9,315 nt of DNA from NCBI GenBank assembly GCA_949070545.1, contig CARTQV010000029.1, positions 1-9,315 of the forward strand, read 5' to 3'. Below the pieces are notes generated by a model, which was not told the origin of the DNA, searched no databases, and worked only from the letters and a program-made list of their open reading frames with translations. Of this stretch, positions 1 to 5,333 are shown piece after piece (the stretch's first letter is position 1; the number at the start of each line of letters is the position of its first letter). The position numbers were made by a program, and so were the translations under genes. The stretch comes from an uncultured Candidatus Saccharibacteria bacterium. Its GTDB lineage: Bacteria > Patescibacteriota > Saccharimonadia > Saccharimonadales > Saccharimonadaceae.

Positions 1-976
1 CCATATCGCGAAAGAAATCCTCTCGAGTTTTGGCAGATGATAATTCTCGAATTCTTGAGTCGTGTGGTATAAAATGCGTTTCATAGGCATATGGTAGTTG
101 CTTTATTTCGCCGATATAGTCAGTTAGTGCTCGCCCGGAATCCTCGTAATAGTCAATGATGTGAATCTCATTACCCACTACTTGAGCAAAAATAATGGCC
201 GTAGAATCACTAATGCCTAAATCCCAAGCCGTAAAGACTGGTGTTCCACTTTCATACGCTATGTGCGAGCTAATTCGCCCCTCCTCCGTTGCTCGACCGA
301 CATGTTCAGCATAGATACTACCTTGTGCCTGCGTGCGTGGCTCACCCATCCAAACATGGAGATATTGGCCATAATCTTCGCGTTTCATTTTCTCGCGATC
401 AGCAATCACAGTATCACTCAAAAACTCCTCGACATCTTCCGAGTTAATCTTGCAGACGAAGGTCTTGTCGTCAGCCTTATTTACGATCTCTGTCATAACT
501 GGATCATTCGGCGTATCGGGGTTGAAGGCCCAGATTATTTGACTACCTTCCTTACGAATAGTCGGAGTAAGAATCTCGATTGACCTTTTACTAACACACT
601 GTGCTTCCTCCACAAAGGCATAGTCCACATCTGGAATAGATTTGAGGCTATCAGCAGTTTCATATTTTAGACCTTTGTAGATAACTTTTGCCCCCGTCTT
701 GGTGTTGTAGATATTCTTCTTGGTAATTTCAAAATTAGGAAGATGGTGCTCACCAATAATGTTTTGCATAAGCTGGTGTACGGAGTCGTCAATACTGTTT
801 TGGACTTCACGCACGCATAGAATTAGACATTTTCGTTCCATCATCTGCAATAGTAGGAAGAGGCAAATTGTATATGACTTCGCTGCACTACGCCCGCCAT
901 AATACACGATATGCCTGTAATACGAGTTAAACAACGCTTTGAACTGCTTGGGGATATCTATATCGAGCTCATTCAT
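1..976 (-). CDS. terL: Terminase large subunit, C-terminus cut off by window edge
   Basis: This is the ATPase and nuclease of the DNA-packaging motor; it docks on the portal, pumps DNA into the capsid and cuts the concatemer. The window holds the first 325 residues. A Walker A-like motif GGRSAAKS lies at residues 27-34, a Walker B hydrophobic strand ending in VEEA at 122-125, and a coupling-type FNPD at 151-154. The RNase H-like nuclease domain begins with WDLGISD at 251-257, giving D252 and D257, and a second motif PHDSR at 304-308 supplies D306. The order and spacing fit the PBSX-type terminase family, which usually has 400-450 residues, so roughly 100 residues should lie beyond the left edge. 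The last glycine of the usual GxxxxGKS loop is alanine here. The ATG at 974-976 overlaps the end of terS by 8 bp, a typical terS-terL arrangement. The identification is secure. Confidence 0.96.
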   Translation of the reverse strand, partial: MNELDIDIPKQFKALFNSYYRHIVYYGGRSAAKSYTICLFLLLQMMERKCLILCVREVQNSIDDSVHQLMQNIIGEHHLPNFEITKKNIYNTKTGAKVIYKGLKYETADSLKSIPDVDYAFVEEAQCVSKRSIEILTPTIRKEGSQIIWAFNPDTPNDPVMTEIVNKADDKTFVCKINSEDVEEFLSDTVIADREKMKREDYGQYLHVWMGEPRTQAQGSIYAEHVGRATEEGRISSHIAYESGTPVFTAWDLGISDSTAIIFAQVVGNEIHIIDYYEDSGRALTDYIGEIKQLPYAYETHFIPHDSRIRELSSAKTREDFFRDM

Positions 977-1406
977 CGTTCACCCCTTCTGGACTTTTCT
1001 TGCCCGCATCTACAAAGGTAATTTTGATTGCTTCCAAAGTCTGCCCGTTACTCGTGATATCTTGCTTCTCACTGAATTCCGGATCAGTCTTGGCAATAAA
1101 CTTGGCGGTATCTTGTGCTATCTTTTCATCTGACGAGTCAAGCGACTTGCCTAACACCCTCTTCGCCTTAATTACGAGGCTTTGCTTATCATCTGATTTT
1201 CCAATAATTTCCGATATAATTCGCTCCATCCATTCGAGGCTGAATGTTGTGATATTCTCTGCGTACTCCTGCGAGTAGCCGGCTTTTAATGCTGATTGCA
1301 GAGCATTCCCGTAGGTTGGGGAGGTTGGAACATAATATCGCATCGCAAAATTGATTTGCTTGGGAGTAAAGCCTTTTGTGGGTGTATGCTTTTTGGTTGT
1401 TGGCAT
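969..1406 (-). CDS. terS: Terminase small subunit
   Basis: This 145-residue protein would recognise the phage packaging site and hand the DNA to TerL. Residues about 12-60 match the Terminase_2 pattern: a FTPKQINFAMRYYV-like opening, then an ALKAGYS segment at about 40-46 and a following helix, which together form the N-terminal helix-turn-helix DNA-binding domain. The middle, about 70-115, is rich in charged helices suited to oligomerisation. The ATG at 1404-1406 is preceded by an AGGGA ribosome site about 7 nt upstream. Its TGA stop lies inside the first codons of terL. An intrinsic terminator lies only 24 nt upstream of the start, so expression depends on readthrough or on a promoter in front of that hairpin. 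Family assignment rests on the N-terminal motif and its position next to terL; confidence is high. Confidence 0.9.
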   Translation of the reverse strand: MPTTKKHTPTKGFTPKQINFAMRYYVPTSPTYGNALQSALKAGYSQEYAENITTFSLEWMERIISEIIGKSDDKQSLVIKAKRVLGKSLDSSDEKIAQDTAKFIAKTDPEFSEKQDITSNGQTLEAIKITFVDAGKKSPEGVNDE

Positions 1407-1430
1407 TTTAATTCCCTATCTATATTCATT

Positions 1431-1462
1431 AAAAAATGCGACTGTCTTTTGACGATCGCATT
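1431..1462 (-). terminator. Intrinsic terminator in the leader of terS
   Basis: Read on the minus strand, a perfect 7-bp stem (AATGCGA at 1462-1456 read as its complement, paired with 1441-1435) encloses a loop that can add a GTC/GAC inner stem. It is followed at once by a T6 run at 1436-1431. This is a textbook rho-independent terminator shape for leftward transcription. It lies downstream of rusA and only 24 nt before the terS ATG. It may end the early/middle transcript or be a control point overcome by an antiterminator before late expression. Confidence 0.8.
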
Positions 1463-1472
1463 CATTACTATT

Positions 1473-1481
1473 ATTTTATCA
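1473..1481 (-). promoter_or_regulatory. Possible extended -10 promoter for the late operon
   Basis: On the minus strand the bases read TGA followed by TAAAAT, an extended -10 element with five of six matches to TATAAT. No good -35 hexamer lies 16-18 bp upstream, where the sequence is C-rich. The predicted start would be near 1466, directly in front of the terminator stem at 1462. If real, it would make a very short terminated transcript unless RNA polymerase is modified. The call is weak because AT-rich DNA yields such matches by chance. Confidence 0.3.
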
Positions 1482-1645
1482 CACTCCTGCGGGGTGGGTG
1501 GCACTACGCCAAAGAGTACGATATTTTGCACTCTACAAAATCTACCTATTGGCAGATGGGGTGAAAGTTAATGTACTAAACGCCTATCTGTAGCCCCTAA
1601 ATGCGTCGTTGTAATACCACCCATTCCACAGAAGTGGATAATACG

Positions 1646-2035
1646 CTATCTTTCCGTGATCACTATCACCGCACGCGGATCTCCCAGATCTACTCCACCA
1701 AACTTTACATTCAATTCCTCTACACACTTAAAACTATCGTCGACGATTACTTCGGCTTTGACGAGAGCATCCAAGATTGATGTCGCTTGGTTATCTATGT
1801 CTCGCCGTTGAAAATTTGGCTCATAGATCCTGATAGCTATCATGCAGTGAGCGATTGGACTTTCTTGATTCAGCGTTTGTATGCTAAACTCGTCCACCAT
1901 ACTATTCTCATTATCTTTGGCGGCCTTATTTGACATCATCATTGGTGCACCAGTCCTGCGATTTCTGATGATTCGCTTTGAGTTCTTTTTTGATAAAATT
2001 GCTCCGTGATAGGTTAACTTTAATATTCTAGACAT
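1646..2035 (-). CDS. rusA: RusA-family Holliday junction resolvase
   Basis: This 129-residue protein would cut four-way DNA junctions symmetrically as a homodimer, removing recombination branches before packaging. The RusA core is clear: RRDIDN at residues 77-82, DAL at 89-91 and VIVDDS at 96-101. D79, D81 and D100 match the positions of the three essential aspartates of RusA, and D89 lies between them. A basic N-terminal stretch at 16-27 (KKNSKRIIRNRR) fits DNA binding. Length is close to the usual 120-140. I chose the ATG at 2033-2035 rather than the in-frame TTG 18 bp upstream because GAGGGAGG lies 8 nt before this ATG and actually falls inside the longer version. It overlaps the preceding gene by 8 bp. 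A resolvase just before the terminase genes, and in the same unit as a Bet protein, suits branch clearing of recombined concatemers. Confidence 0.93.
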   Translation of the reverse strand: MSRILKLTYHGAILSKKNSKRIIRNRRTGAPMMMSNKAAKDNENSMVDEFSIQTLNQESPIAHCMIAIRIYEPNFQRRDIDNQATSILDALVKAEVIVDDSFKCVEELNVKFGGVDLGDPRAVIVITER

Positions 2036-2252
2036 TTTGTCTGCCTCCCTCAATAGTCGAAATCATTGGGTTCCATTGTTGATATTCCTTCTTGGCAATT
2101 TTGCACTTTTTTGCGGGATAAGTTCTACCCGAGTGTGGTCCTTCTTCAAATCTCACGCCGTAATTACCATCACCAAAGCAATCATCGATCCACGCTGCGT
2201 GATAGTAATCAATTTCTCCGATGAGCCGTGTCCTTGCGTAGAAATTACTCAT
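2028..2252 (-). CDS. Hypothetical protein, 74 residues
   Basis: I do not recognise a family. The product is small and mixed in charge, rich in aromatic residues, with a GNYGVRFEEGPHSGRTYP segment at about 29-46 that looks like a short beta-rich barrel or SH3-like fold. A lysine-rich KKCKIAKKE stretch follows at about 48-56. There is no signal peptide or membrane segment. The ATG at 2250-2252 has AAAGGA 7 nt upstream. The start lies 2 nt after the methyltransferase stop, and the tail overlaps rusA by 8 bp, so it is translated as part of the same unit. That packing and the good ribosome site argue that it is real; its role is unknown. Confidence 0.75.
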   Translation of the reverse strand: MSNFYARTRLIGEIDYYHAAWIDDCFGDGNYGVRFEEGPHSGRTYPAKKCKIAKKEYQQWNPMISTIEGGRQNV

Positions 2253-2254
2253 TC

Positions 2255-2647
2255 TTATTCCTTTCTAAAAATTACAATGGCACTTGGAAATGGTGCTGGG
2301 TTCGGTTGATCATCGAACTTTAAGCGTCCTCGTATGTAGCGTATCTCTGATGCCTTCATACAGTAATCGTGCCACCATTTTGTATCGGTTCTTGAGGGGA
2401 TGAGAAAGACTACGGTTTTGCCTTTCTGCCACTCCTCGTAACCTTTCTTGATCCATTTTGGTAACTCTCGGCCGTATGGTGGATTCACATAATTCACCCC
2501 CCCCCAGTTTATTGCCAATCCATCGAAGGTCGGCTTTGGTGGACATGGGTCAAAATCAAAACCAAATTCAGCATCTAGAACTTGATAGACGGCTTTTGGT
2601 GTTTTCCAATCCATACGCAGAGAACTGAAATGTGGCTGTTTTCTCAT
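2255..2647 (-). CDS. dam: Phage DNA N6-adenine methyltransferase
   Basis: This 130-residue protein belongs to the phage DNA N-6-adenine-methyltransferase (Dam_phage) family, which moves a methyl group from S-adenosylmethionine to adenine in DNA. In order it shows WKTP at residues 14-17, FDFDPCP at 30-36, the catalytic NPPY at 55-58, a VVFLIPSRTDTKWWHDY core at about 79-95, IRGRLKF at 105-111 and a closing PFPSAIVIF strand. All are in the family order. I chose the ATG at 2645-2647 because GGAGG lies just upstream and it gives a 4-bp ATGA overlap with the preceding gene; the longer in-frame version has neither. The coding strand carries nine G in a row at codons 48-51, which is an obvious slippage site. 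The likely role is protecting phage DNA from host restriction; the target sequence is not readable from the protein. Confidence 0.93.
   Translation of the reverse strand: MRKQPHFSSLRMDWKTPKAVYQVLDAEFGFDFDPCPPKPTFDGLAINWGGVNYVNPPYGRELPKWIKKGYEEWQKGKTVVFLIPSRTDTKWWHDYCMKASEIRYIRGRLKFDDQPNPAPFPSAIVIFRKE
2497..2505 (-). repeat. G9 homopolymer tract inside the methyltransferase gene
   Basis: Nine consecutive C on the plus strand are nine G on the coding strand, reading TGG GGG GGG GTG (residues W48, G49, G50, V51) just before the NPPY motif. At nine the frame is open. Gain or loss of one base would shift the frame upstream of the catalytic motif and inactivate the enzyme. Long G tracts in methyltransferase genes are known phase-variation switches in some bacteria; whether this one varies is inference. 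Confidence 0.9.
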
Positions 2648-2826
2648 TTTTCCTCCAGCTTCCGGCCACAATATTCTTTATAATTTCTTGACAGTCTAAC
2701 TCTGGCTGCTTGGTTCTTGCTGATTTTGGCACGCTCTGCAATGAGAGCGTCGTTCTGCGCTCCAACTTGCACCGTTTGCCATAATTTCTTTACTTTTTGA
2801 TAGTATTCTTGATCTAGCCGCTTCAT
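2644..2826 (-). CDS. Small helix-turn-helix-like protein, 60 residues
   Basis: The product is basic and helical. Residues 27-50 (ALIAERAKISKNQAAR, then RLSRN) have the spacing of a helix-turn-helix, with SKNQAARV as the likely recognition helix, so it may be a small DNA-binding regulator. Its RLSRNYKEY at 44-52 resembles RRSRNFNEY in the larger membrane-anchored protein encoded at 4890-5333, suggesting a shared ancestor for the DNA-binding part. The ATG at 2824-2826 has GGAGT 5 nt upstream, embedded in the last codons of the preceding yopX-type gene. Its TGA overlaps the methyltransferase start by 4 bp. The DNA-binding call comes from the pattern alone; the gene itself is well supported by its signals and packing. 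Confidence 0.7.
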   Translation of the reverse strand: MKRLDQEYYQKVKKLWQTVQVGAQNDALIAERAKISKNQAARVRLSRNYKEYCGRKLEEK

Positions 2827-2828
2827 TT

Positions 2829-3209
2829 CTACTCCAATAGTTCTGGATTTGAGAGGATATGACCTAGAACTTTCAAATCACGCGACGATTCTGCTAGTTC
2901 AAAGCTATCTCCGTCAGCACTTTTTGCTCTATATTCACCATCTTCAAGGTCGTAATAAACTACTCCGACCGACTCGTCGAAATCTCTTACTATCGAACCT
3001 TCGAAAATTTCCTCACCATCTTCGTCGAAGAGGTTGGTGGATTGGCAGAATGTGTAACGGCTGTTACCGTTGTCATCATATAATTGGTGATACCTGTCTC
3101 TAAAATGTAGCGTAATCTGCCACATCTCCATTGGTGTCGTAAGAAAAGTCTTATTCTTTTTATCCCACACCATGAATCGCTTGAGCATAGGCTGAAAGTT
3201 ATTTTTCAT
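2829..3209 (-). CDS. YopX-family protein, copy 1
   Basis: This 126-residue protein belongs to the YopX family, named after a Bacillus SPbeta phage protein and widespread in phages; its biochemical role is unknown. Visible marks are RFMVWDKKNKTF at 11-22, STNLFDEDGEEIFEGSIV at 57-74 (the usual 'G..D..G.eIyeGDiv' turn and strand), a VVYYDLEDGEYR strand pair at 83-94, and DLKVLGHILSNPELL at 111-125. The ATG at 3207-3209 is chosen over the adjoining TTG because GGAGGTGAT lies 6 nt upstream, an almost complete match to the 16S anti-Shine-Dalgarno sequence. The start lies inside the end of the preceding 55-residue gene (11-bp overlap). A second, divergent copy is encoded at 4244-4660. Confidence 0.9.
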   Translation of the reverse strand: MKNNFQPMLKRFMVWDKKNKTFLTTPMEMWQITLHFRDRYHQLYDDNGNSRYTFCQSTNLFDEDGEEIFEGSIVRDFDESVGVVYYDLEDGEYRAKSADGDSFELAESSRDLKVLGHILSNPELLE

Positions 3210-3366
3210 CAATCACCTCCCATTCGCATACCATAATCCTATCATCTGGGAACTCTTCCTTTAATTTGCTACATTCTTTATCAGCAAGAACCTTAGTCGC
3301 ATATACTCCCTCAATGCAACTATCCTCCCAAATTTCAGCTTGATGGCAAATAATATAAACTTTCAT
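3199..3366 (-). CDS. Small protein, 55 residues, beginning MKVYIICH
   Basis: This gene is short, but its signals are strong: GGAGGTGA lies 5 nt before the ATG at 3364-3366, which overlaps the preceding stop as TAATG, and the tail overlaps the YopX start by 11 bp. The sequence starts with a hydrophobic strand (VYIICH), then GVYATKVLADKECSKLKEE at about 20-38 (strand, turn, helix), and ends with a MVCEWEVIDEK strand. This resembles the many small phage proteins of roughly 50-70 residues that open 'MKVYVV' and contain a 'GVF/GVYxSxxxA' turn, whose function is unknown. There is no membrane segment. It has three cysteines (7, 17 and 32 approximately, plus one near 47). Family assignment is tentative; the reading frame is well supported. 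Confidence 0.8.
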   Translation of the reverse strand: MKVYIICHQAEIWEDSCIEGVYATKVLADKECSKLKEEFPDDRIMVCEWEVIDEK

Positions 3367-3680
3367 TATTCACCTCCATTCTCAACAATTGGTATTCCAT
3401 ATTTAATAGCCACCTCTCGTTCAATTAGGCATCCTCTAGCATCTACCCAATCGCCCCATAGTACCAATACATCTGCTCTTGAGAGTTGTCTGATGGACTC
3501 GCCTAAATACCATGCTGGAACATTCTTACAGTCCTTTAGCGGATCTTCTGCGATAAAACTATCAATAATCGTGACACTACCGAAAGCCTTAACGAGCCAA
3601 GCTTCGCATTTTCTACGCTCAGCCTTAATTTCTTCATCAGTTTTTCCATTCATTGGTTGAGAAATAAAAAATGTTGTCAC
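3366..3680 (-). CDS. DUF4406 protein, nucleoside deoxyribosyltransferase-like
   Basis: This 104-residue protein has the DUF4406 pattern: an opening strand FFISQPMNGKT at 4-14, a helix EEIKAERRKCEAWL at 16-29, VTIIDSF at 36-42, a WYLGESIRQLSRADVLVLWGDW stretch at 57-78 and GCLIEREVAIKYGIPIV at 83-99. The fold is that of nucleoside 2-deoxyribosyltransferases, and the conserved glutamates E61 and E87 lie where that superfamily keeps functional acids. Whether it transfers a nucleobase, hydrolyses a nucleotide or only binds one cannot be told. The start is GTG at 3678-3680, overlapping the preceding stop as GTGA, with AGGAGG 4 nt upstream; the TTTFF-like strand must begin here to complete the fold. 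It is probably involved in phage nucleotide metabolism or DNA modification. Confidence 0.9.
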   Translation of the reverse strand: MTTFFISQPMNGKTDEEIKAERRKCEAWLVKAFGSVTIIDSFIAEDPLKDCKNVPAWYLGESIRQLSRADVLVLWGDWVDARGCLIEREVAIKYGIPIVENGGE

Positions 3681-3904
3681 TCTACCTCCTTATAAAATTC
3701 AATCTCTTGATCACTACCAGTGGTGCCATCCTCAGATTGCCAAATGCCTTCATCAGTGATAGTGCAATTCCTTGCTTCAAAAACAGCTCGTACGCTACAC
3801 TCTGCGAAACCGTGAGCAAAACATCCAATTAGCAAATCATATCTCCTGCTGGCATCTAGCTTTGTATGTGGAGTAAAAAATTCGTAATACACTGGTCGTT
3901 TCAT
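3677..3904 (-). CDS. Hypothetical protein, 75 residues
   Basis: I do not recognise a family. The chosen ATG at 3902-3904 makes a 4-bp ATGA overlap with the preceding gene, with GAGG 8 nt upstream; a longer in-frame version (98 residues) would lie over the coding sequence of the preceding gene for no reason. The protein opens MKRPVYYEFFTPH and has a cysteine- and aromatic-containing centre with a FAHGFAECSVRAVFEARN stretch at about 29-46. It ends very acidic (QSEDGTTGSDQEIEFYKEVE). There is no membrane segment or signal peptide. Position inside an unbroken chain of overlapping genes is the main support. Confidence 0.72.
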   Translation of the reverse strand: MKRPVYYEFFTPHTKLDASRRYDLLIGCFAHGFAECSVRAVFEARNCTITDEGIWQSEDGTTGSDQEIEFYKEVE

Positions 3905-4086
3905 TGCATTTTCCTCAAACCAAAACTTACCCCATAAAACGCAACTATCCCGATTAGTATCAAACATCCACACATCGCAATAAACTCTCCGACTTCAGAT
4001 ATGGTCTTACTGTGAGTTCGACTTGCCATAACTAAACCGACCGTTAATAACAGCAGCCCAATAATTACAATTAGTATGCTAATCAT
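3901..4086 (-). CDS. Small two-helix membrane protein, 61 residues
   Basis: Two hydrophobic segments are plain: residues 3-21 (ISILIVIIGLLLLTVGLVM) and about 35-55 (GEFIAMCGCLILIGIVAFYG). They are separated by a short polar loop (ASRTHSKTISEV), with a basic end LRKMQ. It should lie in the cytoplasmic membrane. I chose the ATG at 4084-4086 because it overlaps the preceding stop as ATGA and has GAGGA about 9 nt upstream; the ATG 18 bp further up has no ribosome site. Size and topology recall small holins, but this gene lies in a block of early accessory genes and not beside an endolysin, so I do not call it one. Function unknown. Confidence 0.72.
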   Translation of the reverse strand: MISILIVIIGLLLLTVGLVMASRTHSKTISEVGEFIAMCGCLILIGIVAFYGVSFGLRKMQ

Positions 4087-4247
4087 CGTGCTGTATCCTC
4101 GCATGCTTCTGGACTTTTATATTCAAAGCAGGCCGTAGCTTTGGTTTGCTCAATCGCTTCGATTACTAATGTAGCCATACTTGCACCGATAACAATGGCC
4201 AGAAATAAAATGCCTACAAAGACAATCTTTTCCAAGACTTTTATCAT
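4083..4247 (-). CDS. Small single-pass membrane protein, 54 residues
   Basis: The gene begins with ATG at 4245-4247, which overlaps the preceding YopX-type stop as ATGA. GGAGGT lies 9-10 nt upstream, and its own TGA overlaps the next start by 4 bp. The product has one hydrophobic helix at about 8-30 (IVFVGILFLAIVIGASMATLVI) after a short basic N-terminus (MIKVLEK). A polar tail of about 22 residues follows, with two cysteines (C40, C49) that could pair. The hydrophobic segment could be a membrane anchor or an uncleaved signal. No family is recognised. The ATGA overlaps at both ends make a chance frame unlikely. Confidence 0.72.
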   Translation of the reverse strand: MIKVLEKIVFVGILFLAIVIGASMATLVIEAIEQTKATACFEYKSPEACEDTAR

Positions 4248-4660
4248 CTTTTCTTTACCTCCATAAGTTCGGGCTTTGTAAAAATACTCCCGATCAGTTT
4301 CAGATCACAAGAATCATATGCGGATAAGGATGTTGAGACATTTTCAGTATCTACGATCACAAATTCGCTTTTCTCAAACCCAATTACGCCAATAAATGTA
4401 ATTTTTTGCCCTGCGATTTTATACGCAATCTTTACGACATGCCCTTCGTATAGCGGACGGTTGTTTTTGTCGTTCGTCCCTGTATAGGCCAGTTTACGGA
4501 ATCTACCATAGCATTGTAATCGTAGCTCTTCATCTGATCCGTAAACATTTTCCGCAATTTCACAAAAGTTTTTGACATCGTCAATGGTGGCGTACCGTCC
4601 TAGATCTTTGTCCCAGAACATAAAGCCTGTGGGTGAAGTTTGTAATTGACTTACTCTCAT
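4244..4660 (-). CDS. YopX-family protein, copy 2
   Basis: This is a second YopX-family member (138 residues), diverged from the one at 2829-3209. Shared marks are GFMFWDKDLGRY at 12-23, YTGTNDKNNRPLYEGHVVKI at 59-78, a GVIGFEKSEFVIVD strand pair at 91-104 and DLKLIGSIFTKPELME at 119-134. These line up in order with RFMVWDKKNKTF, STNLFDEDGEEIFEGSIV and DLKVLGHILSNPELLE of copy 1. The C-terminus carries an extra EVKKR. The ATG at 4658-4660 overlaps the preceding stop as ATGA; the upstream GGGGG is a weaker ribosome site than its neighbours have, so translation may rely on coupling. Biochemical role is unknown for the family. Confidence 0.85.
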   Translation of the reverse strand: MRVSQLQTSPTGFMFWDKDLGRYATIDDVKNFCEIAENVYGSDEELRLQCYGRFRKLAYTGTNDKNNRPLYEGHVVKIAYKIAGQKITFIGVIGFEKSEFVIVDTENVSTSLSAYDSCDLKLIGSIFTKPELMEVKKR

Positions 4661-4893
4661 GCAACCCCCAGAAATGCTTTTATTCCATCGATACTATTTA
4701 TTGACGTCCTACCATTCTTAATGTCGTGAGTTGCCACCATGCCGGTCTCTAAGTCTTCAATCGTTACGCTTGCCGCATCCGGATGAATAGTCTGCGTTAA
4801 GTAGTATATGACGCCAGACGGATTAGTAAATTCCTTCATTTCTGCAATTGTCCCGCCAGCCATTCGATATACTATTTTGTATTTACTTTTCAC
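4657..4893 (-). CDS. Hypothetical protein, 78 residues, GTG start
   Basis: No family is recognised. The product looks alpha-beta: YKIVYRMAGG at about 5-14 (strand), a helix near 18-35, SVTIEDLETGMVATHDI at about 42-58 (two strands with a turn) and a final short helix GIKAFLG. There is no membrane segment. The start is GTG at 4891-4893, in a GTGA overlap with the preceding stop. GGAGG lies 6 nt upstream and is itself formed by the last codons of the preceding gene, so the two are translationally coupled. The frame is well supported by packing; function unknown. Confidence 0.75.
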   Translation of the reverse strand: MKSKYKIVYRMAGGTIAEMKEFTNPSGVIYYLTQTIHPDAASVTIEDLETGMVATHDIKNGRTSINSIDGIKAFLGVA

Positions 4894-5333
4894 CTCACCC
4901 CTCCAACAACTAAAATCGCAATCAAACCAAGCACAATAATTCCGATAATTCCTAGTGCAATGATCCTAAAATTTTTTGCAGACTCTTCCACCTCGCGGCT
5001 ATTTCTGCTACTCTTTGTAGAACTTTTAACTTTAGGAATCTTGGATGAGAAAATCGGTCTTGCTCCAAAATCCTCGAATGGCAAGCCACTCTTTGGAGCG
5101 ATTACGACTATTTGGTTACGCCGATTTTTCAGTGCCTCCGCATCTATTCTATATTCGTTAAAATTTCGGCTTCGTCTCACCTTACGGACAGTGCTGTCGC
5201 TTACCGAGTGGCGTTTTGCAACTTTTTGTATTGGAAAGCCATTATTTAAGTCATCCTTGATCGCTTGGAAGCGGTCGTGCGTAATGCGGTTATGCATCCC
5301 CATACGCAGTTTTACTTTCTTGTTGTTGCTCAT
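4890..5333 (-). CDS. Helix-turn-helix protein with C-terminal membrane anchor
   Basis: This 147-residue protein has three parts. Residues 19-60 form a resolvase- or Trp-repressor-like helix-turn-helix, RFQAIKDDLNNG followed by IQKVAKRHSVSDSTVRKV (35-52) and a basic RRSRN tail. Residues 65-118 are a basic, serine-rich, probably disordered linker. Residues 123-144 (RIIALGIIGIIVLGLIAILV) are a single membrane helix very near the C-terminus, typical of a tail anchor. It could therefore bind DNA at the membrane. The HTH half resembles the small protein at 2644-2826 (RRSRNFNEY versus RLSRNYKEY). The ATG at 5331-5333 has AGAGGT 5 nt upstream. It is the first gene after a 284-bp gene-free stretch and so opens the accessory block. 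Fold predictions come from pattern only; the membrane helix is unmistakable. Confidence 0.8.
   Translation of the reverse strand: MSNNKKVKLRMGMHNRITHDRFQAIKDDLNNGFPIQKVAKRHSVSDSTVRKVRRSRNFNEYRIDAEALKNRRNQIVVIAPKSGLPFEDFGARPIFSSKIPKVKSSTKSSRNSREVEESAKNFRIIALGIIGIIVLGLIAILVVGGVR

Larger units (their letters stand above)
1407..1645. other. Gene-free gap between rusA and terS
   Basis: No open frame here has both a ribosome site and a plausible protein. Besides the terminator and possible promoter, it holds a small hairpin TCCAC-TTCT-GTGGA near 1626-1639 and a GAGTGC/GTACTC hairpin near 1510-1530 (one G-U pair). Complementary CAGAT/ATCTG and GGGG/CCCC pairs near 1552-1602 could form a crossed fold on the minus strand. 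It sits at the junction of the early/middle and packaging genes, the usual place for late-gene control signals. A packaging site could also lie in or near it, but nothing in the sequence shows this directly. Confidence 0.5.

Noticed and set aside
263..1278. Several plus-strand open frames of 60-106 codons across the left end
   Set aside because: They lie opposite terL and terS, which have clear family motifs, and lack ribosome sites. They are antisense shadows.
1286..1531. Minus-strand 81-codon frame crossing the terS start
   Set aside because: It runs through the terminator hairpin and overlaps terS in another frame, with no ribosome site and a composition unlike a protein.
1552..1602. Crossed GGGG/CCCC and CAGAT/ATCTG pairing as a riboswitch pseudoknot
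   Set aside because: Stems are only 4-5 bp, the loop lengths do not suit a compact pseudoknot, and no known riboswitch core is recognisable.
2036..2053. Longer rusA start at an upstream TTG
   Set aside because: The strong GAGGGAGG site would fall inside the coding sequence; the ATG at 2035 has it at the right distance.
2310..2546. 78-codon minus frame inside the methyltransferase gene, read as a possible frameshifted version past the G9 tract
   Set aside because: The methyltransferase frame is open and continuous with all motifs in order, so no frameshift is present at tract length nine.
3901..4086. Two-helix membrane protein as a holin
   Set aside because: No endolysin gene is nearby, the gene is in an accessory block before the packaging genes, and size plus two helices alone do not define a holin.
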